From Blasia pusilla (taxonomy: Eukaryota > Marchantiophyta > Marchantiopsida > Blasiales): a stretch of DNA of 64,000 bases. Shown piece after piece: positions 13,301 to 24,130 of the stretch. Numbering within the stretch: position 1 is the stretch's first letter; every line of letters starts with the position of its first letter. The notes below the pieces were generated by a model. It saw only the letters and a list, made by a program, of their open reading frames with translations, did no database searches and was not told the DNA's origin. The position numbers were made by a program, and so were the translations under genes. The stretch is taken from NCBI GenBank assembly GCA_050084515.1, contig CM114271.1, positions 15,252,001-15,316,000 of the forward strand, written 5' to 3'.

Positions 13301-16300
13301 GTAGAGTCATAGGATACTACCCATCCCTTCGACAATAACATAGTTCTGGCAGCCTTGGAGGTGTTCGCATAACTTTTTCCAGCTTTTTCTTTCCTTGTTT
13401 CTCCATTTGTCTTCACCGACAAATGGAGAAACAAGTTACACAAAAATTGTCCAGGTTGGACCATCTTCTACAACACATCTTTAGTTACAGTCTAAAGAGA
13501 AGCAAAACTGTCCTCACTTTCTCCCACCAGTAGTTAAGAAACAAGAACACTTCATGTGGCCAACACATGGCCATCGGTTTAGTTTGCAGGAATTTGTCAA
13601 TAATTGGCTCTGCAGATCTGAAGATTGTACAACCCTCAAATCCTAAGATGCATTATCTTAATGTCTCCTTACTTTTTACTGGGCCAAAGTCCCTTGAGAT
13701 TGCCTGTATGGATGAAGCCAGGATCCCGCCAACCAACTGTGTTTGCAGGTGCTCCTACACAATCAAGCCAGCTTATTAGCCAGTCCTTCAGTGTGAAAAT
13801 TGGAAACGGAAGCATAATGATAGGATGCAACTCCCTAGGGATGAGAGGATCTACCGCAATTGCTGGACATTAGACCACACAACAGAAGAAAGATAAATGA
13901 TTTACTTCGGCAGATTGCATCATAGGAAAGTAGTGAGATTCATTTTATCTTCAGGTTCAAGACGCATAACCAGTCAGCTGGTTCCTCAGTTCTACAGATC
14001 CTGGATGTCTCTGCAGTTTGGTGGGACTGGTTTCGAGAAGACTACTGAGAAAAGCTAAAGATTCTGTGGCTAAATGAGTTAGACAAATAATTGGATTTGG
14101 AATCGACCCTCGTATGGCTTCTGCTGGGGTAGCCACTCTTGTTTGATAACTCCCTAGGTGTGTGGTCTCCTTGGACGTTAAAGATGATGCTGTTAATTAC
14201 TAGTGACAGCATGTGGGCGCAACCCAAAAAATTACTTTGAGAGTGTTGAGTAATAGATTTGTGTGGATTGGGCAAATTGACGTTCCATTCCTGAAGTCTT
14301 CAGATCTTGAGAGGGATGAATTGGATGCCAACAACAAAATTGAACTTGGATAGGCTTAACTACAAAAGCTCGGCAGAAATTGTAAGAGTTTACTGAACTT
14401 GTCTATTATCTCTACCAAGTGAAGTCCTGGAGTTGAAGAGGTTTGAATGACCAAGTCTTCACGCATCATCCCCAGCAACGACACCCCAGCCATAGCAAAT
14501 AAGTGTACTACCAAATGTCTTGCTTCCTGACTCAGGTAGGGGTTTAGGTGCACCGCAAACACTTCTCCATCACTTTGAGTACTACAAATGGTCTCATTAG
14601 TCCAAAGTGGAATATTGGCAAGACAAATCAAAGATGGGGAGATGGTAATGGAATATTACCACACATATCATTTCGAGTAAATGTAATAGTTCCTGCTGAT
14701 GTGGTCACCCTATCCTTTTCCTCTATCAAACCCCAAACCACAAGAGGAATGGCTTCTGCTGCATCATAACCACTCGTCCACGTGACTGTCATCTGCAGAG
14801 TACACTTTACTCATATAATTTCACAAACTCAAACGCTAGCTCTCATCCTCCACCTTCCAATCCTTGAAAAAATACTCACTTTAGCACAAGGCAAACTCTA
14901 ACAGCACTCAATGCCCCCCAAAAAAACAAAAACTTTTCAGAGGGTCACACAGATATTTAGTACCACATTAAAGATCAGACTTGTCATCTTGTCTCTTAGG
15001 TTTATCAGCAGAATAGACACGAAGTTCACTGAGAATGCTGCTCTGAAGGGTAGCTTGAATATATGTGCACTGCACATTTTCACAATTCACCTACCTCATC
15101 CCAATGTTGTCCATTTGCAAGCCGCACAAAACGCGGGGCCTTCGGATTTGTAAACCTGACGGTATTCGATATAGCCAAAAGAACTGGCTGCAAAAGAAGA
15201 AACATCAAACCTTAATAAGTCTATTTTGACCCCAAGTGGGAGTGGGGATATCCAAAGTCGAGAGAGACCACATGCAGGATCTACCATAGACAAGACTTGA
15301 AGCAGCTTCTTACAGCCAAGAGAACTCCCTCATACATTCACATGGTCCATGCGGTGGAGTTGCAATGAGGTAATGAAGTTCAATAGTGCTGATATACATA
15401 CACTGGTAAGATCACCCTTGAAGAAGCCAAAAGCATAGTCGGCCCTCATATTGACCAACCGAAACCTGTAACTTCCTTTTCCTTTGATAGCATAATCCAG
15501 CGTTGAGGAATTCGCATAAGTGTACTTCACAAAGTAGAGATATGAATGTCAGGATAATATTGGATAGCTTCAAGACCAACAATGTCAGTAACATGAAAGC
15601 ATTTGTCCACTCACCTGGGTGAGCCGTACAAGTAAAATGAGCTAGAAAAAAGGACAATGAATGAAGTGGTTTATTGTCCACAGGGATCCATTAGGGCCAT
15701 GGGACTCTGATTTGAAACTTTTGGAACAGCTGAACAGGACAGAGCACAGCCCAGGAAGTCTTGTGACCTCTGAGAGAATGAGATACAGTGTGAGCCAATG
15801 AATCCTTAGAATACAGTCCTCTGAGACCTAGAACTTCCATGAGCCTAAACAAAAAAAAAAACTCAAAGCAAAGGGAATCAAAAGTTTCATTTATGAAAGA
15901 TCAGACAAGTTAAAGAGAACTAAGTGCTGCACACACCTTGCAGAAGAGAACTTGGTCTTGAGACTACCATACTAAGTAACTGGGAGTGTATTTGAATTTC
16001 TTCTAAAAATTCGACGACTCTACTTGAAAGAAAATTTTCACTCTGGAAATGTAGGTACTTCCAGAAAGATGTCTGCATAAAAGTTCTAACATCCTCAAAA
16101 AGCCAGATACAACTTCAGTGTAGTTTAGAAGATAACCTTGATGGGAGCACTGCAAATCTTTGGTATTTGGGTATTGTCAGGTAATCCTTGCGACTCTGAA
16201 CATAAGGACCCACTGCAAGACAAAAACTGCCAATTCTCGGTCATGCTGACACAAGCACAACAAGAAGATCCGATCATGGAACACTTAGGAGACGCTAGAG

Positions 16301-17261
16301 CTAACAAATAGTTTAACAAGAACAGGAGAAGGAGAGAGATCAAATCAGACGATTGGGAAAAGTTGTTTATGAATCTCTAGGAGCAAGAGCAACTCGGATA
16401 ATGTGATCAGCTGCAAGACTCTGTGGAAATGAACTGAATTCTTCCCCATCTTCCCAACAGCATATGCAATCATTTAAGTTTTCTCTCTCTAAACTCAGAG
16501 CACAAATTCTAGGACAACCTCAAAGGTGACATCTGTAGTTCATATGTAGATTTCTATTCCCGACAAGATCTATGGCATGGACAAAGACCCAAATTTTGAA
16601 CCAAATTGCCTACTTGAAATCAGCAGGTGAGAAGACTCCAATCCAATCGGTATTCTCAGCTGCTGAAGGCCTTTCGAACTCCACAGTCACATACTCTGCA
16701 TCTTCCCCCTGGACAAGACCATGTGATGCAATCGTGATTTTTCGTTAACTTGTTGTTTTGGAGGAACAGAAAATGAGCACCAAACCTCTCCTTGATTTCC
16801 AAATGCCATCTCATATCCATTAATGTATTGACTTCCCTCACTATGGCAAATGAGGCATCTGGAAAAGATGGTGATGTCAACGTGGCCAGATCAACAACTA
16901 ACCACCAATATTACCAACAGAGAAAGCTCTATATCGCTTCATGTGACCAATCAAAGAACAGTAACTCAACTTTTCTCTTTCCAGACAGAGAAAGACGAAG
17001 GTATTGTTAAATAGCCGAAGCTAGTACTGAAGTATTGACAAAATCAACTCGCTATGTAAGGAAGAAGAAACATCCGCATGCAATGGCTGAAACAAGCACC
17101 TTGCTCCCAAGAAGATCAGGTGAGGCTGTGATGGACACACTGGAGTCAAGTTCCAAGACGGCTCGATGTAAGGCTATCCTTCCCAGTGGTTGTTCCGTAT
17201 AAGTTGCCCATGTTCGAGCAATTGTCAGTATGAATGCCAGGATCACCCACTTCAACTCCAT
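10356..17261 (-). CDS. PAP: Purple acid phosphatase, long plant form (PAP1/PAP27-like)
   Basis: A secreted or wall-associated binuclear metallophosphatase that hydrolyses phosphate esters. Twelve exons in transcript order: 17261-17100, 16708-16614, 16212-16137, 15524-15402, 15187-15095, 14792-14660, 13754-13673, 13152-13020, 12745-12540, 12252-12127, 11252-10946, 10667-10356. All phases agree, giving 615 aa, near the size I recall for this subclass. The N-terminus MELKWVILAFILTIARTWA is a signal peptide; an upstream in-frame ATG at 17402 is possible but less fitting. The N-terminal region has DWIGVFSPADF and an Fn3-like MTVTWTSGY. The metal-ligand blocks are all present: GDMG (295-298), GDLAY (336-340), GNHE (369-372), IFIAH (His 459) and GHAH (499-502). 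The C-terminus ends YKKSRDGLVYD and on to a stop. The gene looks intact. Confidence 0.95.
13394..13435. repeat. Perfect 18-bp hairpin inside a PAP intron
   Basis: CTTGTTTCTCCATTTGTC (13394-13411) is followed by a six-base loop and its exact reverse complement (13418-13435). It lies in the intron between PAP exons 7 and 8. A perfect stem of this size is not expected by chance. Origin unknown. Confidence 0.85.
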
Positions 17262-19121
17262 CGCAAGCAAAGCTCTATCACATGTGCACCAAAAATCCAA
17301 AGGACCGCCCCGTTTAGCAACAAAATGCACACACACACACCAGACATGCCAGTCGAATGTCAACCACATCAGTACAAGCATGAAAGTGAACCAGCTCGCC
17401 ACAAGCTGCAGTTTTAGCAGCAGATGCTAAATTTGATTCCCATTGTACTTACCCTTTTGTGGAGCACATTTCTGGCAAACCATTTACCAATAATTGCAAT
17501 GACGATGGAATACGGAAATCGGGTAGTGACCTCAATGACAGAATGATGTGCAGGAGACCCAACGGAAAACTGCCATTTTTTCCTAGAGATGGAAAACAAC
17601 AAGATCCATTCTCTGTACTAGGACCTAAACCCAAAAATTGGCCCGACTGCCATCGCCAAAATAATCATCGACTGCCGACTAGCTGTTCGTAAAGTCACGC
17701 TTACATAAGCTGGAATTCAAAACTGAAGTTGATGAGGAAATTGCTCCCGTGACACTATCAGCCCTGCTCCCTGAGCAGATCCACTTTAACCCCGCCCAAT
17801 AAAACCCCTGATCTTACTACTGACTTGCAGTTGACATGTCTGCTTACTGCCACCAACCTCCTGCAATTCGGAAAGGTCTCCTATAACCCAACTGTCCGCC
17901 CGCCACCCCGCCCATCCATCCAGACCCTGACCGTGCATCCATAAATCCACACACGACATAATTTTAAAATGAAGATATAACTTGTGGTGCATTGCGGCAA
18001 TGCCCCACAATAAGCTGAATTCATCTCCTTCCTCCCATCTCCCACCGTACAATTCCAAAGCAGTTAATGCACTAGGAGAGCCAGGAAATCCCGACAAGGA
18101 AAGAGCAGTTACATACATGAGCACCAACCCTTCGCCTGTATCATGTGAAAGACGATGCCTGTCAAGACGAGGCAGAAAACAGAAACTATAGTCGCAACCC
18201 AATGGAGTCCACTCCCCTCCTCATCAATTGAGCCAGTTTCCGAGCTGCTGCCCCCGCCCTAGTACCTCTCCTCTCCCCCTAATTCTGAATTTCTGATCCA
18301 GCCACGACAGACGAGCCAGCACTGGTACTGAAATATCGTGTGCTACAGGATAATCCTTACGGTAGCTCGGAATATTCCTGAACTAACTCTCACTCTATGT
18401 CTCTCTGGCGCATGATCTAGAGCAAAGCAGCTCTTAGGTCCTCTCTGAAGACGCTTTATCCGATTTTACTGTGGTGGAATTCGCAGATCAACGTCCCATG
18501 GTCTTTTGGCATCCCCGTGGGCAACAAGTCACTTCACCCATTCTCTCGCTATCGGGTTGACGATTTGGGGGAGGGGCAGAGTTCGTTTTCCATCACACGC
18601 TCACTGACGCGCAGAATTCAACGACGCAGCACCCAGCGTCTGTAGGCCCGCCCGCCAGCCAAACCAGTTCTCCGAATCTCACCAGCCTCACTGACTCTAG
18701 CACGAGCCCACATAACCCTTGCGATCTCCTCCAGATTCCAGTCCTGCCACAGGAAGACATCATCCATACCCACAACACGAGGAGAAATTCCTGCACAGCA
18801 CTTGCGGATCGCATCCCAGATTCTCTCCATCTTCATCTCCATCTCTCTCTGTCTCAGAGCAAAAGATTACTTCGCTGTGAGTTGAAACTCCGGCATCTCA
18901 GCGAAACATTCCTTATTCCATACGATGGAATGCATGGACGGATCATCCGTACTTGTTTGTCAGTCTATCTGCCTCTGTCGGGCTCTGGCAGGAGTTTCGT
19001 GGCGTCGTTCAAGGGATGTGCTGCGAAAGTGCTCCTCTCGTTTCTTGCATGAAACGCTGAAGTCCACTTTCATGCAAGAGGGCTGTGTTTCCCTTTCCGG
19101 ACAAGTCACTACTATGTCCAC
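17262..19121. other. PAP 5' flank and intergenic DNA
   Basis: Should hold the PAP promoter and 5' leader near 17.3-17.7 kb, including a short (AC)n run near 17330. From 18.0 to 18.9 kb the DNA is more GC-rich. On the minus strand an ATG at 18842 opens a 74-codon frame with a plausible donor (GAGGCTG|gtgaga) after about 53 codons, containing VFLWQDWNLEEIARVMW. This could be the first exon of a small gene, but no continuation was found. Confidence 0.3.
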
Positions 19122-19605
19122 TAGGGGGTGTCATAATACCCCTTATCGAGAAAAATGATGCACTTCGATAAAAACGTGTGAAAACCCATCGGAAGTACCC
19201 CTTATCCGGGATTTTAGTGTCCCCGGATCTGTATATCCGGGGACTTGTCGGATCCCAAACCCCTTATCGAGAAAAATGATGCACTTCGATAAAAACGTGT
19301 GAAAACCCATCGGAAGTACCCCTTATCCGGGATTTTAGTGTCCCCGGATCTGTATATCCGGGGACTTGTCGGATCCCAAACGAGTAGCTCCGGAGCTACC
19401 CGTTTTGGCACTTACGGGAAGAATCATTCCCGCCCAGTTTGCAGTTCTTCGCGGGTACTCCGTGGATTAAGGCTGGCGGTTGACATACATGGGCCAGTGC
19501 GCAAAACTGCTGCCCCCTCCCCTTCCGAGAGTAGCCCAGTGAATTTCTGTGCCAAACCCCCTCACTTGGACAATTCCGGATAGGTAGTAAATTGACACCC
19601 CCTAA
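19122..19605. mobile_element. Non-autonomous TIR element (MITE-like) with 9-bp target duplication
   Basis: The left end TAGGGGGTGTCA (19122) is matched by TGACACCCCCTAA at the right end (19593-19605). Both ends are flanked by the identical 9-mer TATGTCCAC (19113-19121 and 19606-19614), a target-site duplication. No transposase is encoded in the 484 bp. A 9-bp duplication is typical of Mutator-like elements, which makes a Mutator-derived MITE the best guess, although Mutator inverted repeats are often longer than the 12 bases seen here. Confidence 0.8.
19139..19380. repeat. Two identical 121-bp tandem units with an internal palindrome
   Basis: Unit 19139-19259 is repeated without difference at 19260-19380, starting CCCCTTATCGAG. 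Each unit contains TCCCCGGAT-CTGTAT-ATCCGGGGA, a 9-bp hairpin. The array sits just inside the left end of the TIR element. Perfect identity suggests a recent duplication. Confidence 0.9.
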
Positions 19606-19760
19606 TATGTCCACCATGGGAACAAATGGAGGGGAGTCTTAAATGGAAGGATTCCTAGATATGAGAGGAAGTGGTATGTTAGGTCCTTATCCCATGGGCA
19701 AGCGTCGCTCACCCAGCGTTGATCGTTAGACTAGATGACACTCATCCTACGGCTTAGGTC

Positions 19761-21126
19761 AAGTATAAAGCTTGACTATTTGCCAAAGTTTACAGCTAGA
19801 TTGAAGGCCTTGACTACACAGAAAATTTTGCTCCCGTAGAAACATTTACTTCCATAAGAAGCTTGCTAGCATTGGCAGCAAAGCATAATTGTGAGATACA
19901 TAAAATGGATGTAGAAACCGCCTTCGTCTATAGAGAATTGCATGAGGAGATTTACAGCAAACCAAAAGATTTCAAGGATGGAAACAAGGTATGGTTACTA
20001 AAGAAAGCCTTATATGGACTCGAGCAAGCGTAAAGACTCTGATATGAGAAAATTGACTATTATTTTCAGAAGTTGGGCTTTCACAAGAATAGGGCAGATC
20101 CTTGTGTTTCTCACACGTTGAACATTGTGGTTCACATAGCATTTTATGTCGATGATTTTTACTCCTCCGTGAAGAACTGAAAACTATGTAGATGCTAAAG
20201 CATGGACTTAGTGAAGCTTTTGAAATCGTTGATCTAGGAGAAGTTAAGTTTTTGCTCAGAATATAAATCACTAGAAATAGAGATGTTGGTTGGATCAAGA
20301 TGAGCCAAGCCAGATCTGTGAAAAATATCATCGATCGTTTTTCTATAGGTGATTGTAATCCAGTAGGAACACGTATGGAGGTAGGAATCAAGTTTCCCAA
20401 GGAAATGTGTCCTCAAAGTGAATTGGAGATGAATGATATTGCTAAGATACCATATCAGAATGCAGTGGGCTTCATTATGTATGCCATTGTTGCCACAAGG
20501 CCAGACCTTACATGCACACATATTGGGAGTTTTGATCAAGTTCATGCACAACCTTGCCTTGCAACATTGGCAAGTTGTCGAGCGTGTGATAAGATACCTG
20601 AAAGGCACTCACAACTTTTGCCTCAAATATAAAAAAAGAGGCAGAAGTAGATCAGATTGGTTAGAGTGATGCTAATTGGGCAGGAGATCTCAACAATATC
20701 CAATTGACTTCTACATATTGCTACTTGTTGTATGGAGGAGCCATTAGTTGGAGTAGTAAAAGATAATCCACTGTCGCACTTTCTACATGTGAACCAAAAT
20801 ACATCACTTTAACACGTGTTGCCAAGGAGGCAATATGCCTTAGATGCCTCCTTAATGGTTTTGGATGCCATCAAGCAAGGGCTAAAAAAGTGTATGCAAA
20901 TAGTCAAGACATTATTGATCTAACCGAAAATACAATACATAATGCGAGAACAAAGCACATTGATATACAACATCACTTTATACGCAAAAACATTAGAGTG
21001 GAAATTGAACAACATGTGCAACATAGGACATGGCAGTTGATGTCTTCACATAATCTCTCACCAAGGTTATAAACCTAAGGTACATCGAGTTGATTGGGAT
21101 ATACCTAAACTCACATTCGGAGGGAT
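19761..21126 (+). pseudogene. Ty1/copia retrotransposon remnant: RT and RNase H
   Basis: Translating with frame changes gives copia polyprotein landmarks in order: DYTENFAPVETFTSIRSLLA, MDVETAF, a YVDD box in FYVDDF (20145-20156), the SWSSKRQSTVALSTCEPKY RNase H segment near 20.75 kb, and HARTKHIDIQHHFIR near 20.95 kb. Many stop codons and frameshifts make it non-functional. A purine tract (GGAGGGA, 21119-21125) is followed by TGTTAAAATTGC at 21127, the classical layout of polypurine tract then 3' LTR. The gag, protease and integrase parts and a 5' LTR were not found. Confidence 0.85.
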
Positions 21127-21491
21127 TGTTAAAATTGCAACTATGAGATCATGAAAAAAATTACGTTCTACTTTTTACTTTCTAACTATGGAAAGTTACT
21201 TTATTATGTGTAGGTAAGAAACCATTTTTATGATTGTTAACTAATCCCTTAAGGTTTCCCAATAGCTTTCTTTAAAGACTATTGGGGTTCAAGATAGCCA
21301 AGGGTTGTCCTATTAGAGCGAGAGGCTTACCAAAACACTCTCATTGTCTTCTCTACTTTTCCTTACTCCTAGACCTGCAAACTTCTTGACTGTTGTCCCT
21401 TCAACTTGGGTGGCTAACCTATTGTGAATGAAGGAGTTGATGATTTCAAAGACCTACTGCTGGAAGAGATAGAGTGTTGCCTAAAGAATAT
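21127..21491 (+). mobile_element. Probable 3' LTR sequence of the copia remnant
   Basis: Begins TGTTAAAATTGC directly after the polypurine tract. No second copy is present in the window, so the right boundary is only inferred from where the next repeat (21492) starts. Confidence 0.4.
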
Positions 21492-22099
21492 TGTTAAGTC
21501 TCTCAGGATAGATCGATGAGATCTAGTAGAGCGCCTTCGTGAGTAGCGGAGGACATGCTCAGTAGGTCAAGGATGACCTACTGAGGCCCTGGGAAACCTG
21601 AGAGAGCAGGTTTGCCCTTCGTTTCGGTTCATTTGGAGCCATATTGAGGAACTTACTATTTTAAGTAAGTACAATTTTGAATATGTGATCGATTTTTTAT
21701 TTTTGGTAAGTGACCCTTGACCTCCTACATCAGGTCAAGAGCCAAGGAGGTGACTTGGGAGCATAGGTTACCATGGAGAGAGTTTGGGAGAGGCGAAGGG
21801 TATACCTCAAGGAGAGAGAGCTTGAGAGCTCATTCTCTCTTTGTTTAACCTCTTGGCATGAGGCGGCGGAGCTATGGTCTTGTTCGCCTTGTGTGTGTAA
21901 CCCAAGCCTCTCATTAGGAGATTGGCTTTGGTTTGACATTAAGAGAGACATGTGAAAGTGCACACATGTGAGAACTATGGTGTTATGAGAGAGATTGGAT
22001 CTTATTTTACAAAGAGATATTTTGGTTCTTTTTGTCTCGTTGTTTGGATGCCATGAGTTAGCATGGGATCGTGCGTGTTTGTGTGTGTGTTCGGTGACA
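21492..22099 (+). mobile_element. 608-bp repeat, contiguous copy of the gypsy-flanking sequence
   Basis: Starts TGTTAAGTCT and ends GGTGACA, resembling LTR ends (TGTCA...TGACA in the sister copy). It contains a 12-bp hairpin CTCAGTAGGTCA-agga-TGACCTACTGAG near 21570 and no long coding frame of its own. Its first ~520 bases match, in reverse complement, 50044-49520, and its last ~90 bases match 41569-41484. The two pieces lie on either side of the gypsy body in the other copy, whereas here they are joined at AAAGAGATATTT. Flanks show no clear target duplication. Confidence 0.75.
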
Positions 22100-22175
22100 G
22101 CGATATGTGTTGTGTAGCAATGTGTATGCGCACGACAGTGTCGTACACATACACATCGCTGGTCACATCTACACA
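22094..22175. repeat. Imperfect 80-bp inverted repeat
   Basis: GTGTATGCGCACGACA is followed one base later by TGTCGTACACATACAC, and pairing continues outward with GTGACAGCGATATGTGT against ACACATCGCTGGTCAC. It begins at the right end of the 608-bp repeat. Confidence 0.7.
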
Positions 22176-22374
22176 TCATAGAACACCGATCTTCCCAACA
22201 CAGGGGTCGATCCAGACATAAACGAAATACACTCACGCATATAGACCCAGACCGCACAACAAAATCAGAGAAAAAACGGCTCACCCAACCTAAACTCGAC
22301 TCTTGGATTTACATCCACCCCCCGCTATGAAGGAATCCGGATGCTAACGCCCTAATTCCTATACATATACAGAC

Positions 22375-22752
22375 ATGTGCAAGAGAGGTGCTCGTAAAGC
22401 CCAACATGAGAAAGATGGTTTGGTATATCCATCTTTCCCTCTCTTATACCATTATGAAGAGCCAAAAGGCTCTACCAAAAAAAAGAACCATCCGGATGGT
22501 AACCTGCATGCATATGTTACAAGATTACCGTGGACTCAATCAATGAATCACCTTACTGACAAAGACCATAATAGGGAAATCGACATAAACGCCATTCTCA
22601 ATGCAACAAATCTATTGCCAATCTTATCCGACATCTCAGGACGAAGTTACACCCGAACATCCGACAATGCAGACATACCAAAACTCTTCAATCCTGTGCG
22701 TCCTCGAAGACCTTCTAACTTCTGTTTTGCCAAAAAGAGGAGTACATTGTAA
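22375..22752 (+). CDS. Unidentified 125-codon frame
   Basis: ATG-initiated, hydrophilic frame with LYHYEEPKGSTKKK and DINAILNATNLLPILSD. No family recognised. It sits in transposon debris and could be a fragment of an element's gag-like frame or a chance frame. Confidence 0.15.
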   Translation: MCKRGARKAQHEKDGLVYPSFPLLYHYEEPKGSTKKKNHPDGNLHAYVTRLPWTQSMNHLTDKDHNREIDINAILNATNLLPILSDISGRSYTRTSDNADIPKLFNPVRPRRPSNFCFAKKRSTL

Positions 22753-24130
22753 AGTGGCGTAGGTGTTCCAAAATAGCTCAAGATAATACTACTAGATCAA
22801 ATTACAAGGTAAATCATAATTTGCGTGCATGGTAAAATACAGAATGTTATGGTTGAAACAAGCACACTGTTGCAATGATAGTTTTATGCCCATGATTTTG
22901 AAGTGGAATCTCTCAACTTACTACATCCACCTGCAATGACTGAAACGAGCACCTTGTTCCAATACTAGTTTCATGATCCTGTCGATTTTGGCATGAAATC
23001 TAGACTTTTGGCATACATGGGGAAAATGGAAAAGGTAATTCCTTCCATGCTTGTGAGGATTTCTTCCGTCAACACAACATGTGATGAGCACAAGAGTCCA
23101 TTTTATAAAAAATGTCTACTTCTTCTAAAGATCAAACCTATCACTTCATTATGGCCTCTACATACACTCGGCCTCTACATACACTCGTCGTTATTTTTCT
23201 CACTATCTAACTTATCCATGTGTCCTTCAAGCGAATACAACAATTAATCCTCCTCTCCAATTCCCCCCTCTCAAGGCTGCACACTGGTTTGAATACATTC
23301 GAGTCCAGGGAAACGCATTATCCCATCTAGTAATCAAATTTCATTTCTTTTAAACCAACATCTTTCAATTGCAATAGAGATTTGCAAGGATGAACTAAAA
23401 ACTTATAAGATTTCACAATAAAATGGAGGTTTAAAACTGGAAACCCCTGCTACATTCATGGTTTGTTGCACCCAACATTTTGATACTTCCCACATGACTC
23501 GGACTTTCCCACATGACTCAGCCTATCTTTCGATTACAAATTATTATTCTGAGAGGCAAAGCCAGAATACTTACTCCATTCTGTGACTTGGGTGCGGCTA
23601 GTACATGCCATAGAAAAAGAGAGATTTCAACTTCCCCTCCCTTAATCAACCTTACACATAGGCACAAAACTCCACCACAAACTTCCAGAAATAGTCGTGA
23701 ACGGTAGAGATCCTCCCTATGGTGTGAAAATAAAAGAATTTAACGAGTGATCCTAAAGATAAGGAGTTTCTGCAATACCAGCTGCCTCCACCGGTAGATC
23801 GATACAACAGCACCCATGTTGAGAATTCTAGGTTGATTGATATGAAGTTGGCACCCAGCTAGCGGAACTACCTTATTGAGAATACCCTTCAAAACCCTAT
23901 GAAAGGCAAAGTTACTACAGATTCAGGGCCAAAGGTCTTGGGATAAGTTGTGAGACCTCCTGTGGAATAGAAACTTTCGACATTGACCAAAGCCTGCTTT
24001 GTACATATAGTAAGCTGAATGCGCTCATCAAAACTTCTACTAAAGGCAGTTTCGGTTCATTCTCTGTCTAAGTTGTTGCCAATATGATACATCTATTGGG
24101 TAAGCCTGCTTACTTGAGCCTCCTTCATTA
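22753..24130. other. Intergenic debris with an ~80-bp two-copy repeat
   Basis: No gene seen. Between about 22845 and 22990 two diverged copies of a roughly 80-bp unit lie in tandem (GAAACAAGCACACTGTTGCAAT... and GAAACGAGCACCTTGTTCCAAT...). The second resembles the exon 1/intron 1 boundary of the PAP gene (about 17079-17112). Confidence 0.45.

Noticed and set aside
17786-18202. A 138-codon minus-strand frame
   Set aside because: No domain, no clear splice sites, and a hydrophobicity pattern unlike a folded protein; left as unassigned.
21730-22284. A 184-codon minus-strand frame
   Set aside because: It runs antisense through the 608-bp repeat and the inverted repeat at its end, has no domain, and is not preserved as a coding frame in the sister copy.
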